This document shows, piece after piece, positions 1 to 8,598 of a DNA stretch of 51,989 nucleotides. The translations under genes were made by a program, and so were the position numbers. The notes below the pieces were generated by a model. It had not been told where the DNA came from and made no database searches. It saw only the letters and a program-made list of their open reading frames with translations. Source of the DNA: Leucothrix arctica. GTDB lineage: Bacteria; Pseudomonadota; Gammaproteobacteria; Thiotrichales; Thiotrichaceae. The stretch's first letter is position 1. Each line of letters starts with the position of its first letter. The stretch lies in the NCBI RefSeq assembly GCF_003172895.1, contig NZ_QGKL01000015.1, positions 1 through 51,989 of the forward strand, given 5' to 3'.

Positions 1-322
<322 letters not shown>

Positions 323-464
323 ATAACCTTGAATGGTTTGTTGAGAGAAAATGTGACAAACAGACAATAGTGGGTCACTGCTACTAGATTATTACTTATT
401 CGTGAGCCTGTTGTGGGCCGTTGACTGAGGTTAACGTATTGACAACAGGTATCACACACCGGTT

Positions 465-583
465 TTCTTGGTAACCATAGAGACATTGAACCACCTGATC
501 CCATCTCGAACTCAGCAGTGAAAAGTGTCATCGCCGATGATAGTGTGGGGTTTCCCCATGTGAAAGTAGGTCATTGCCAAGAT
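465..583 (+). rRNA. rrf: 5S ribosomal RNA
   Basis: About 119 nt with the typical 5S core: CCACCTGATCCCAT, CGAACTCAG, AGTGAAA, GCCGATG and the GTGTGGGG/CCCCATG helix. The ends pair with each other: TCTTGG at 466-471 with CCAAGA at 577-582. The spacer from 23S (about 323-464) contains no tRNA that I can see, so this is the usual 23S-5S order at the end of an rrn operon. Boundaries were set by alignment from memory with E. coli 5S and may be off by one or two bases. Confidence 0.95.
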
Positions 584-591
584 TTAATAGG

Positions 592-631
592 AAGCCCTGT
601 TTACAGATAATACTGTGACAGGGCTTTTTTT
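592..631 (+). terminator. Rho-independent terminator of the rRNA operon
   Basis: A perfect stem AAGCCCTGT / ACAGGGCTT, with the loop between about 601 and 617, runs directly into a T-run (622-631). It sits a few bases after the 5S gene and is oriented to end rRNA transcription. Confidence 0.9.
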
Positions 632-974
632 ATGCCTGAAAGAAAGTGAAATGGAATTAAACAAGGTATACACCGATCTTGAGGGCATCGAATGTAATGT
701 TTCATAACCAAGTGTTGTGAAACAGATGCGCTTCCAAAACCTCATAGAAAAGGTGATGGCTTTATTACTGTGGGTAATGGTGATGTAGTCAGTTGGTGGA
801 TTAGGCATTTGTTAGAGCAGCCACAACCTGAAGGTCACCAAAGAAAATCTGAACTCTTTGCGTTCAAGGCTATCAATAGCTGGATATGTATGAGATTCAC
901 AAATTCAAAGACACTTACATAGGTCTTAACATATATGTCCAATTGCTAACTAAGAAATAAGATTTCACAGGCAC
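632..974. other. Intergenic region without a recognised gene
   Basis: No recognisable gene. On the plus strand a start-less open frame of about 73 codons (about 700-920, ending TAG) reads through phrases such as [18 protein letters not shown] do not recognise it, and without a start codon or ribosome site it may be chance or the remnant of a gene. The minus-strand frame over 584-808 has no family signature and overlaps the rRNA terminator, so I left it out. Confidence 0.3.
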
Positions 975-1003
975 AAAAAAGCGCCCATACAGGGCGCTTC
1001 CTT
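975..1003 (-). terminator. Rho-independent terminator after gltA-DUF2892
   Basis: Read on the minus strand, an AAGCGCCCT / AGGGCGCTT-type hairpin (981-1000) runs into six Ts (975-980). It sits 20 bases past the stop codon of the DUF2892 gene and should end the gltA transcript. Confidence 0.85.
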
Positions 1004-1022
1004 AGTAAAATAACAAAAATGA

Positions 1023-1223
1023 TTACTTAACTAAATTGTACTTCTTTAACATCATACTAACTGGGCAGAAACCAGTAAATGCTGATTGAATAACAACTAT
1101 TCCGATTAGAACTGGAAGAATAAGGAATCCATCACCAATTACACGAATCAAGATTACACTTAGTAAGACTAAGAGTCCTATCGTTGCTGTTACTGCGTTA
1201 CTCATTGTCATATTATCGAACAT
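1023..1223 (-). CDS. DUF2892 (YgaP-like) small inner-membrane protein
   Basis: A 66-residue protein with two hydrophobic helices (about residues 11-28 and 32-48) and the motif FTGFCP near the second helix, typical of the DUF2892 family (the membrane part of YgaP-type rhodanese proteins). No catalytic rhodanese domain is attached, so the function is unknown. The family Cys lies in FTGFCP. A clear AGGAG ribosome site precedes the ATG by seven bases. The gene follows gltA by only 14 bases and is followed by a strong terminator, so both are probably on one transcript. Residual doubt concerns the role, not the existence of the gene. Confidence 0.85.
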   Translation of the reverse strand: MFDNMTMSNAVTATIGLLVLLSVILIRVIGDGFLILPVLIGIVVIQSAFTGFCPVSMMLKKYNLVK

Positions 1224-1237
1224 ATTGTATCTCCTTA

Positions 1238-2545
1238 TTATCGGTTTTCAATATCAACATAATCTCTTGTATTAGCGCCGGTGTATAGCTGTCTCGGGCG
1301 TCCAATACGGAAGTCATCATCTGCAATCATTTCATTCCACTGGGAAATCCAACCGACTGTTCTAGCCATTGCAAAGATAACTGTAAACATATTCAATGGT
1401 ATACCCATTGCTAGTAAAATTATACCAGAATAAAAATCAACGTTAGGGTACAAGTTACGTTTTACGAAGTAGTCATCAGCAAGGGCAATCTTTTCTAGCT
1501 CATGCGCAGTGTCGAATAGTGCTTGGTACTCATTGTCAGGTCCAAGTTTTGCAAGTAGATCCATACAAGTTTTGCGAATGATAACTGCGCGAGGATCGAA
1601 GTTCTTGTAAACACGGTGACCGAAGCCCATTAGGCGGAAACGGTCACTCTTATCTTTAGCGCGAGCAACATAGTGCGCAACATCGTTATCTGAATCAACG
1701 ATATCTTGAAGCATTCTTATAACAGCTTCGTTTGCGCCACCGTGTGCAGGTCCCCAAAGAGAAGCAATACCTGCTGATAGTGCGGCAAATGGGTTAGCAC
1801 CAGAACTACCTGCTAAACGTACTGTTGACGTTGAAGCATTTTGTTCATGGTCTGCATGAAGGATTAGTAGTAAATCTAATGCTTTCACGTATAGAGGATC
1901 AGGTGTGTACTCTTCTGTAGGCATTGAGAACATCATGTGCAGGAAGTTACTTGAATAGTCTAATGAGTTCTTTGGATAGACCATTGGCTGACCGTTTGCA
2001 TAACGATAGCTCCAAGCAGCAATCGTAGGCATCTTAGCAATCAAGCGATGAGCTGTGATCTTACGGTGTTCTGGATCATGGATATCTTCGCCATGATGAT
2101 AGAATGAAGATAAAGCACCAACGACACCAACCATTGTAGACATTGGGTGAGCATCACGACGGAAACCGCTATAAAAGCGCTTCATTGCTTCGTGAAGCAT
2201 CGTGTGTGTAGTAATTGTGTGGTCGAATTTAGATAGGTCGTCTTTATTAGGCAGTTCACCGTGAAGTAGTAAGTAGCATACTTCCGTAAACGTACTACTC
2301 TCAGCGAGTTGCTCAATTGGATAACCACGGTATTCTAATATACCTTTGTCACCATCAAGGTAAGTTATGCTACTGCGGCAGCTAGCAGTTGCTACAAATC
2401 CAGGGTCAAAAGTGAAGTAGCCAAGTTCTTTATGTAGTTGGCTTATATCGATAGTCGGACTTCCATTGCTTGGGCGCAAGATTGGTAGTTCAACTTGTTT
2501 ACCCGTTGCATTGTCTGTCACCGTTACGGTATCTTTCTTGCTCAT
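1238..2545 (-). CDS. gltA: Citrate synthase
   Basis: Condenses acetyl-CoA and oxaloacetate to citrate at the entry of the TCA cycle, in the cytoplasm. The 435-residue length and sequence match the NADH-sensitive hexameric (type II) enzymes of Gram-negative bacteria. The catalytic triad is visible: His268 in [10 protein letters not shown], His310 in [13 protein letters not shown] and Asp370 in NVDFYSG. The N-terminal beta-rich segment ([16 protein letters not shown]) is also characteristic. A good AGGAG ribosome site lies six bases before the ATG. Gene order is gltA then DUF2892, with no other TCA genes in the window. Confidence 0.98.
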   Translation of the reverse strand: MSKKDTVTVTDNATGKQVELPILRPSNGSPTIDISQLHKELGYFTFDPGFVATASCRSSITYLDGDKGILEYRGYPIEQLAESSTFTEVCYLLLHGELPNKDDLSKFDHTITTHTMLHEAMKRFYSGFRRDAHPMSTMVGVVGALSSFYHHGEDIHDPEHRKITAHRLIAKMPTIAAWSYRYANGQPMVYPKNSLDYSSNFLHMMFSMPTEEYTPDPLYVKALDLLLILHADHEQNASTSTVRLAGSSGANPFAALSAGIASLWGPAHGGANEAVIRMLQDIVDSDNDVAHYVARAKDKSDRFRLMGFGHRVYKNFDPRAVIIRKTCMDLLAKLGPDNEYQALFDTAHELEKIALADDYFVKRNLYPNVDFYSGIILLAMGIPLNMFTVIFAMARTVGWISQWNEMIADDDFRIGRPRQLYTGANTRDYVDIENR

Positions 2546-2714
2546 TTAAACTCCTGGGTTATGATGAATCATTTGCTGAAGTTGGAATAAATAAAGGTAT
2601 TGATATTACTACGCTTTAATATAACCAACAGACGCTATGATTTAAGATGCGACCTTATTATAAGTCAAAAATTCTACTGAAACTAAACTTAAGCTAAATT
2701 CATGATAATCATTA

Positions 2715-3392
2715 ATGAAAACTAATATCCTAGTTATTATACTATGTTGTGTGCTAACTGCATGCACTGACAATTCATCTAAGCCAGAAAAACACGTATT
2801 ACCATGGCAAGTTTCATTATTAGGAGATGGACAAACTGAAGTTTTTTCAGTGTCGCCAGGCGTAATTAACTTACGAGACTTTTCCAAGCGGTTTGCTGAG
2901 TTACCAGAGTTACGACTGTTTCAAAAGCCAACGGGCGACCTATTCTTAGAGGCCTATCTAGGAAAGGTGAAGGTTGGACGCTTCGATGCTCGAATTATCG
3001 CTGAAATTGATGCTTCTAATGAATTTATGGGATCTATCCTAGCTTTAAACCTCGGTCGCAAGCCGACACCTAATAATCTATGGCAATATAAATTAAGTGA
3101 AGAACAAACATTGGCGGCACTTGATTTGAAAGTCTGGCGCTTTATGTATATTTCTATTGCTGATTATGAAGAAAAGCAGATCGATTTTTTCGGTAAACCC
3201 GACTCAGTTGAACAGGTTTCAGATACCGCTGTATATCGCTTTTACCCTAAAAAAGGTGTGGTTATTTTGTGGGATCAGGCTGGAAAAGAGACTTTTTACT
3301 ATACCTCACCAAGTAGTTATCCTCGTCTAATTAAGGCATTAGAAGATGATAAAAAAGAGATTAAGTTGGGTTCATTAGGTAAGGATAGTTAA
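2715..3392 (+). CDS. Predicted lipoprotein of unknown function
   Basis: A 225-residue protein with a lipoprotein signal: a hydrophobic segment from residue 5, then the lipobox LTAC with Cys17 as lipidation site. Asp19 sits at position +2 of the mature protein if cleaved there (C-T-D). After the lipobox comes a soluble alpha/beta domain with no motif I recognise. It is followed two bases later by the YcgN-type gene and then hslR, so the three are probably co-transcribed. Its conserved place in front of a YcgN-type gene is an impression from memory, not something I could check. Confidence 0.75.
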   Translation: MKTNILVIILCCVLTACTDNSSKPEKHVLPWQVSLLGDGQTEVFSVSPGVINLRDFSKRFAELPELRLFQKPTGDLFLEAYLGKVKVGRFDARIIAEIDASNEFMGSILALNLGRKPTPNNLWQYKLSEEQTLAALDLKVWRFMYISIADYEEKQIDFFGKPDSVEQVSDTAVYRFYPKKGVVILWDQAGKETFYYTSPSSYPRLIKALEDDKKEIKLGSLGKDS

Positions 3393-3394
3393 TC

Positions 3395-3850
3395 ATGTTG
3401 GATAAATGGTGGGAAATCACACCGCTTCAAGAAATGACCCAAGATGAATGGGAAAAAATTTGCGATCGCTGTGGTAAGTGTTGCCTGATAAAGTTACAGG
3501 ATGAAGAAGAGGACGGTGGAGAAGTCTATTACACTGATGTGGCTTGTCATTTATTTGATGGTGATGCCTGTCAGTGTGCTGACTATAAGAACCGTCAATT
3601 ACGTGTTCCAGACTGTGTACAACTTGAACCGGGTAATTTAGAAGCATTATCATGGATGCCACCTAGTTGCAGCTATCGAAGACTACAACAGGGTTTGGGC
3701 TTAGCGAGTTGGCATCACCTTGTTTCAGGTGATATTAATAGTGTTCATAGTACGGGCAACTCAGCGATTGGGCGTGTTGTATTTGAGCGTGATATTGATG
3801 AAGACTTAGAGGATCGAATCGTAGAATGGCCAATAATAGTAAAGAATTAG
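3395..3850 (+). CDS. YcgN-type cysteine-cluster protein (UPF0260)
   Basis: A 151-residue cytoplasmic protein with the family's many cysteines. CDRCGKCC lies near residue 23, followed by single cysteines in ACHL, DACQCADY, PDCVQ and PSCSYR. The pattern resembles Zn/Fe-S CxxCxxxCC proteins (YkgJ/YcgN group). The tail has the family's LVSGD..SVH and VEWP motifs. The biochemical role is unknown. The 3' end overlaps the start of hslR by 25 bases, which suggests translational coupling. Confidence 0.88.
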   Translation: MLDKWWEITPLQEMTQDEWEKICDRCGKCCLIKLQDEEEDGGEVYYTDVACHLFDGDACQCADYKNRQLRVPDCVQLEPGNLEALSWMPPSCSYRRLQQGLGLASWHHLVSGDINSVHSTGNSAIGRVVFERDIDEDLEDRIVEWPIIVKN

Positions 3851-4230
3851 TAGAGCTAAGGCTCGACAAATGGTTGTGGGCTTCACGTTTTTTTAAAACA
3901 AGAGCAATGGCAGTTGAAGCAATTTCAGGTGGAAAAGTTCACTTAAATGGAGTGAGAGTGAAGCCTGCACGCGTCGTTCGTTGTGATGATGAGCTTAATA
4001 TTACTCGTGGTGTAGAGCGTTTTCATGTCACTGTTAAAGGTCTAAATGATAAGCGAAGACCTGCTAAAGAAGCGGTGTTGTTATATGAAGAGACGGAAGA
4101 AAGTATTAAAATTCGCGAGGATGCAAAAGAGTTAAATCGTTTGCAGTCAGCTAATATAAAACTTCCAACGCAAAAACCTAATAAACGTGATCGCCGTTTA
4201 ATGGATCGTTTCAAAGGGCGCTCAGATTAA
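3826..4230 (+). CDS. hslR: Heat-shock protein 15 (S4-domain ribosome-recycling RNA-binding protein)
   Basis: 134 residues with an S4 RNA-binding domain at the N terminus (about 10-75: LRLDKWLWASRFFKTR, then SGGKVHLNGVRVKPA). A basic, helical C-terminal tail ends in RDRRLMDRFKGR. Hsp15 binds free 50S subunits carrying a nascent chain with peptidyl-tRNA after heat shock and helps rescue them. The start inside the preceding gene is supported by AGAGGA at 3808-3813 and by the motif beginning soon after it. It is the last gene before the metZ leader. Confidence 0.93.
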   Translation: MANNSKELVELRLDKWLWASRFFKTRAMAVEAISGGKVHLNGVRVKPARVVRCDDELNITRGVERFHVTVKGLNDKRRPAKEAVLLYEETEESIKIREDAKELNRLQSANIKLPTQKPNKRDRRLMDRFKGRSD

Positions 4231-4250
4231 CCCTCTTACTCAGTAAGTAT

Positions 4251-4279
4251 TTGACCTTACGGCCTTGCCGATTTAAGCT
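4251..4279 (+). promoter_or_regulatory. Putative sigma-70 promoter of metZ
   Basis: TTGACC (4251-4256), a 17-base spacer, then TAAGCT (4274-4279). The -35 matches five of six consensus bases, but the -10 only three. Transcription would start just before the riboswitch at about 4286. The position is attractive but the -10 is weak. Confidence 0.4.
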
Positions 4280-4290
4280 CATACTCTTGA

Positions 4291-4340
4291 TGCGCCGATT
4301 TGATTCAGCTTGCGGGCGCACTATAAATTCTGCTAAAGAG
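4291..4340 (+). promoter_or_regulatory. SAM-II riboswitch aptamer (metZ leader)
   Basis: The sequence closely follows the SAM-II fold known from metX/metA leaders. P1 is a perfect 6-bp stem TGCGCC (4291-4296) / GGCGCA (4315-4320). Its loop starts GATTTGA and contains GCTTGC. The A-rich linker and the conserved tail GCTAAAGAG (4332-4340), which folds back as a pseudoknot, follow. The downstream gene is methionine biosynthetic, as expected for a SAM sensor. SAM-II is best known in alphaproteobacteria and marine bacteria. Recognition is by eye against remembered family members. Confidence 0.85.
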
Positions 4341-4376
4341 GCCTATGCCTGCTTTAGTTCTATGTGCGGGTTTTTT
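4333..4376 (+). terminator. Riboswitch expression platform: antiterminator and terminator of metZ
   Basis: Two mutually exclusive hairpins follow the aptamer. The antiterminator pairs CTAAAG + AGGC (4333-4342) with GCCT + CTTTAG (4347-4350, 4352-4357), with one bulged G and a CTAT loop. The terminator pairs GCCTGC (4347-4352) with GCGGGT (4366-4371) and is followed by a T-run to 4376. CTAAAG is also the 3' tail of the aptamer. SAM binding should therefore sequester it, free the terminator arm and stop transcription; without SAM the antiterminator forms. The terminator stem is short, so strength is uncertain. Confidence 0.65.
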
Positions 4377-4404
4377 ATGCCCGTGATGTTAACAGGACAT
4401 AAAA

Positions 4405-5577
4405 ATGAACGATGATTTTCAGTTTGATACGCTAGCCATTCGCAGTGGTCACGACCGCACTAACGAATGTGAGCATAGTGAAGCGATCTTCCCAACCTCT
4501 AGTTTTGTCTTCGAAAGTGCTGCTGATGCAGCCGCTAAATTTTCAGGTGATCAACCTGGTAATATTTATGGGCGAATGACTAACCCAACAGTTGGTTACT
4601 TCCAGAAACGATTGGCCGTTTTAGAAGGCGGCGAAGCGTGTGTTGCAACCTCTTCAGGTATGTCAGCCATCCTTGCAGTGATTTTAGCGTTATTAAAAGC
4701 TGGTGACCACATTGTCTGCTCTCGCTCTGTCTTTGGGACAAGTACAGTTCTGCTAAATAATTATGTTTTAAAGTTTGGGGTAGAAGTCGACTTTGTTGAC
4801 CTTGTCGACCTTGAGCAATGGAAAAACGCAGTAAAGCCTAATACACGTCTTTTCTTCGCAGAGACACCATCCAACCCGCTTACAGAAATTGTTGATATTA
4901 GAGCGCTATCAGATATTGCCCACGAGGGTGGTGCATACTTAGCAATTGATAACTGTTTCTGCACTCCTGCGCTTCAAAAGCCGTTGAGCTTAGGTGCCGA
5001 CTTAGTTATTCATTCAGCTACTAAATATTTAGACGGTCATGGCCGTTGTCTCGGTGGTGCCGTTGTTGGAAGTGAAGAGTTAGTCGGAAAAGAAGTCGGT
5101 GGTATTTTACGTTCAGGCGGGATGGTTTTAAGTCCATTCAATGCTTGGGTCTTTGTGAAAGGTTTAGAAACCTTAGGTCTTAGAATGAGGGCGCATTGTG
5201 AAAGTGCTTTGAAACTTGCGCTATGGTTATCCGAGCATCCGAAAGTTTCTAAAGTCTACTACCCAGGCTTAAAGGATCATCCTCAACATGAATTAGCGCT
5301 AACACAGCAGACTGGTTTTGGTGGGATTGTATCTTTTGAGGTTAAAGGAGTACGTGAAGATTGCTGGCGTGTGATTGATAGCACAAAAATGCTCTCAATC
5401 ACGGCTAATCTCGGTGATTCGAAATCAACGATTACTCATCCTGCTTCGACTACTCATGGTCGTTTGACTGAGGAGCAGCGTGCGGAGTCAGGGATTAAAG
5501 ATAATCTCGTGCGTGTTTCAGTGGGTTTAGAATCATTTGAAGATATTCGCGATGACTTAGCACGTGGCTTAGCTTAA
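4405..5577 (+). CDS. metZ: O-succinylhomoserine sulfhydrylase
   Basis: A 390-residue PLP enzyme of the Cys/Met metabolism family. It converts O-succinylhomoserine and sulfide to homocysteine, giving direct sulfhydrylation in methionine synthesis. Visible motifs are YGRMTNP (55-61), SSGMSA (83-88), the aspartate region AIDNCF, the PLP lysine K207 in HSATKYLDGHGR, and the C-terminal RVSVGLES. The sequence resembles Pseudomonas-type MetZ more than MetB or MetC. CAGGA eight bases upstream serves as ribosome site. The gene stands alone behind a SAM-II riboswitch, so it should be shut off when SAM is plentiful. It is convergent with the MnmC-like gene and overlaps it by four bases. Confidence 0.93.
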   Translation: MNDDFQFDTLAIRSGHDRTNECEHSEAIFPTSSFVFESAADAAAKFSGDQPGNIYGRMTNPTVGYFQKRLAVLEGGEACVATSSGMSAILAVILALLKAGDHIVCSRSVFGTSTVLLNNYVLKFGVEVDFVDLVDLEQWKNAVKPNTRLFFAETPSNPLTEIVDIRALSDIAHEGGAYLAIDNCFCTPALQKPLSLGADLVIHSATKYLDGHGRCLGGAVVGSEELVGKEVGGILRSGGMVLSPFNAWVFVKGLETLGLRMRAHCESALKLALWLSEHPKVSKVYYPGLKDHPQHELALTQQTGFGGIVSFEVKGVREDCWRVIDSTKMLSITANLGDSKSTITHPASTTHGRLTEEQRAESGIKDNLVRVSVGLESFEDIRDDLARGLA

Positions 5578-6809
5578 GTAATAGAGCGCCCACGACGTAA
5601 TTGACGAATTAGATAACGAGCAGGGTGCATTGTTGAAAGCATTGCATCCGGTTTTTCATTACTGATTAAGTCACTCAGTAACTGAGCACAATAGCCGCTC
5701 GTAGTCAGCCCTCTAGCACCTAATCCTCCCAACATAAAAAGACCTTGATGATAACTAGCATCAGGAAAAAACTCTTTAACACGCCCGTGTTTTAGTGACT
5801 CATACGACTTTTGATAAAACTCGCAATTCGGTAGCCCACCAACATAAGGAAACCTGTCTGGTGTTGTCGTCCGGATGGCTGCGTGCCCATTTTCAATATG
5901 TTTTAATGACTGTTGCCATTTAGAAAGATATTGTTTGAGCTGATTTTCATTTCTGGTCGTCGCCTCATCAGTTAATGAAATGGACTCAAAGTTTCGATCA
6001 AATGTCGCCCCAAATACATGTTTGTTGTCATATCTTGGTGTGAGGTAGCCCTCATGACAAATAACACAATTTAGTTTTTCACTTTCTTCCGTTACGGTCG
6101 CCAAGCTCGTTTGACCAAGCACCGGTGTATGTTGCAAGTGTTGGCTTTGTGGTAATGCGGCAAGCTCTTTTCCCGTGCACACTACAATAACTTCTGAAGA
6201 TGTTAGTAACTGACCTTGTAGGTCTTTGACATGCCAAGTGGAGTCAGTAAAATAAACCTCACCAACTTCAGTATTATTCAATAACTCGTAATTACTATTT
6301 GCTAGCAGCGCATCACAAAAAGATTTTGGGTTAATGAAGCCCGCACTTGGAAAGTAACTCGAAGAATAATCGCAAGGGATGCCTGCTACATGTTCAGTGT
6401 CTGCTTGCTCTAGAAACTGAAGAAAGTTCTGTGGAAAGTCTCGTGCTTTTAACTCAGCCCAACGTTGTCTTTCCGAATCATTATGATTGAGTTGGAGCAT
6501 TCCGCAGGGATACCAATCCAATGGTGTTTCGCTGCTAATAAGATTATCTAATTGCTTGAGGGTATACTCAAAAGCGTCACGATAAAAACCTTCACTAATG
6601 CTTGGCTGAGACGTCATTTTGGGTGAAATGACACCTGCTAAGTTGCCAGATGCGTGTTGGCTTATTTCTGATTCTTGCTCTATGAGTGTGACATGCCAGC
6701 CCTGATTAGAGAGCTGGTATGTCATCTGGCAACCCGCTATGCCGGCGCCTATAACGACAGCTTTGCGGGTTTTCCAATCAAAAGTGGGGTATTTGAACCA
6801 AGGGCTCAA
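5574..6809 (-). CDS. mnmC: Stand-alone MnmC oxidoreductase domain (FAD-dependent tRNA cmnm5(s2)U34 demodification)
   Basis: 411 residues matching the C-terminal FAD half of E. coli MnmC. They include the dinucleotide fold GAGIAG (21-26), ASGN (53-56), GYLTPRYD, RTTTPDRFPYVG, the FAD-binding GLGARGL, and the tail HPARYLIRQLRRG. This domain converts carboxymethylaminomethyl-uridine to aminomethyl-uridine at tRNA position 34. The N-terminal methyltransferase half of bifunctional MnmC is absent. The protein starts with PWF, which resembles the linker before the FAD domain in fused proteins. The methyltransferase could be encoded elsewhere. The gene overlaps the upstream ABC permease gene by four bases. 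Confidence 0.85.
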   Translation of the reverse strand: MSPWFKYPTFDWKTRKAVVIGAGIAGCQMTYQLSNQGWHVTLIEQESEISQHASGNLAGVISPKMTSQPSISEGFYRDAFEYTLKQLDNLISSETPLDWYPCGMLQLNHNDSERQRWAELKARDFPQNFLQFLEQADTEHVAGIPCDYSSSYFPSAGFINPKSFCDALLANSNYELLNNTEVGEVYFTDSTWHVKDLQGQLLTSSEVIVVCTGKELAALPQSQHLQHTPVLGQTSLATVTEESEKLNCVICHEGYLTPRYDNKHVFGATFDRNFESISLTDEATTRNENQLKQYLSKWQQSLKHIENGHAAIRTTTPDRFPYVGGLPNCEFYQKSYESLKHGRVKEFFPDASYHQGLFMLGGLGARGLTTSGYCAQLLSDLISNEKPDAMLSTMHPARYLIRQLRRGRSIT

Positions 6810-7585
6810 GTGCGAATCCCAATACCCCTATCCAGTAGGAAGTAAGCGATTGAAAATAGAATGCCCCAGAATATTAAAATAACGGCGAAGCAGGCATAAA
6901 TATTGATATCAGACACGCCAAGGAAGCCGTAACGGAAGCCATTTACCATATACAAAATTGGGTTAGCTAATGAAACTGTCTGCCAGAAATCAGAGAGAAG
7001 TTTGATTGAATAGAACACACCACCGAGGTAGGTCAGAGGTGTTAAAACAAATACAGGCACAATGCTTATATCATCAAACGACTTTGCGTAAACACCATTG
7101 ATTAGTCCTGCGGTAGCAAACAAAACAGCCGTCAAAAATACGGTTAGTAATGTGATCACCGGATGAGCGATATTGAGGTCTGTAAAAAACATTGATACCA
7201 CGGTTACAATCGCGCCAACCATCAAACCACGAATAACACCACCACCAATGAAACCAAGAATGATAATCATATTTGGCGTAGGTGAGACGAGCAACTCTTG
7301 GAGGTGGCCTTGGTATTTGGCACTGTAAAACGATGAAACAACGTTAGAGTAAGAGTTTGTGATAACCGACATCATGATCAAACCGGGTACGATGTAGTCG
7401 ATATAGCTGTAACCATCCGTAGCGCTAGAGTCGATCGCGCTACCAATTAATTTTCCGAAGATGACAAAGTACAGCGCCATAGTAATGGCTGGTGGTAGAA
7501 TTGTTTGTACCCAAATACGAGTGAAGCGCAGGACTTCTTTAACCAATATCGTATATAGCGCAGTCATTTGGTAAGAGAAATTCAT
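6806..7585 (-). CDS. ABC-2 type transporter permease, YadH-like
   Basis: A 259-residue inner-membrane permease with six predicted hydrophobic segments. Family signatures are RIWVQTILPPAITMALYF, VPGLIMMSVITNSYSN and the ABC-2 motif FDDISIVPVFVLTPLTYLGG (about 170-190). It is close to E. coli YadH along its whole length. With the ATPase encoded just upstream (four-base ATGA overlap) it should form an export-type ABC transporter. The substrate is unknown; this family includes drug and polysaccharide exporters. The same operon continues into the MnmC-like gene. Confidence 0.9.
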   Translation of the reverse strand: MNFSYQMTALYTILVKEVLRFTRIWVQTILPPAITMALYFVIFGKLIGSAIDSSATDGYSYIDYIVPGLIMMSVITNSYSNVVSSFYSAKYQGHLQELLVSPTPNMIIILGFIGGGVIRGLMVGAIVTVVSMFFTDLNIAHPVITLLTVFLTAVLFATAGLINGVYAKSFDDISIVPVFVLTPLTYLGGVFYSIKLLSDFWQTVSLANPILYMVNGFRYGFLGVSDINIYACFAVILIFWGILFSIAYFLLDRGIGIRT

Positions 7586-8526
7586 GCTGTCTCCTCGCTT
7601 GTGTTTTCAGCGTTGTTTTGGTGAACCATCTCAAGAAATAATTCTTCAAGTCGGTTACTTTTATTACGCATACTATTTACGCGAATGTCGTGGTTGTTGA
7701 GTACTTCAAATATGCGGTTGATTGAGAAGTCTTTACTCAACTCAACTTCAAGCGTGCTTTCATCAATAAGAGTGATAGTAAACTCGTCAGTATGCGGTAC
7801 TTGAGTGACGGGTGTTTTGAGATCAAGAATGAATGTTTCATGATTCAAACCAGACAATAGCGTCTTCATACTGGTGTTTTTAACAATTTCACCTTTATTG
7901 ATAATAGCGATATTGCGACACATACTTTCTGCTTCTTCCAGATAGTGAGTGGTCAAAATAATCGTCATACCCGCTGTATTTAGTTTGGTTAGAAAGTCCC
8001 ACATTGAGCGGCGAATTTCTATATCAACACCAGCAGTTGGCTCGTCCAAAATTAATAACTTTGGACGATGAATTAGAGCACGAGCAATCATCAAGCGACG
8101 CTTCATGCCGCCAGATAACTCACGAGCCATATTCTTTCGTTTATCCCATAGTTCTAGCTGTTCAAGTAACTGCCTTGCGCGAATGGTGGCTTCTTTGCGA
8201 GGTACGCCGTAGTAACCGGCTTGGTTTATAAGTATCTCGTCAACAGGCTCAAACATGTTTATGTTGAACTCTTGCGGTACTAAGCCAATCATTGACTTGG
8301 CTTGGCTACGCTGTGTTTCTAGATCAAATCCACAGACTTTTACGTCGCCGTCAGTCTTATTAACGAGCGATGAAATGATCCCAATCATGGTGGACTTACC
8401 CGCACCATTTCCCCCGAGAAGCGCAAAAAAGTCGCCTTGCTCGACGTCAAGGCTCACACCCTTAAGCGCAGTAAACCCATTAGCGTAGGTTTTGCGGAGA
8501 TTGTTAATCTGTAATGCTTTGCTCAT
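7582..8526 (-). CDS. ABC transporter ATP-binding protein, YadG-like
   Basis: A 314-residue cytoplasmic ATPase. Walker A GGNGAGKST (38-46), Q-loop VPQEF, signature LSGGMKRR (137-144), Walker B LLILDEP (157-163) and the H-loop His194 are all present. The C-terminal 90 residues form the extra domain usual in YadG/DrrA-like exporter ATPases. It is the first gene of the minus-strand operon with the permease and the MnmC-like gene, all overlapping by four bases. It is divergent from the GIY-YIG gene across a short promoter region (8527-8598). Confidence 0.93.
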   Translation of the reverse strand: MSKALQINNLRKTYANGFTALKGVSLDVEQGDFFALLGGNGAGKSTMIGIISSLVNKTDGDVKVCGFDLETQRSQAKSMIGLVPQEFNINMFEPVDEILINQAGYYGVPRKEATIRARQLLEQLELWDKRKNMARELSGGMKRRLMIARALIHRPKLLILDEPTAGVDIEIRRSMWDFLTKLNTAGMTIILTTHYLEEAESMCRNIAIINKGEIVKNTSMKTLLSGLNHETFILDLKTPVTQVPHTDEFTITLIDESTLEVELSKDFSINRIFEVLNNHDIRVNSMRNKSNRLEELFLEMVHQNNAENTSEETA

Positions 8527-8598
8527 GATAGTATGGCCTTCCTGTCAATACTTGCAGAATCATGACTGCAAGTATTTATATTGTTTGGGCTTTCTTGT

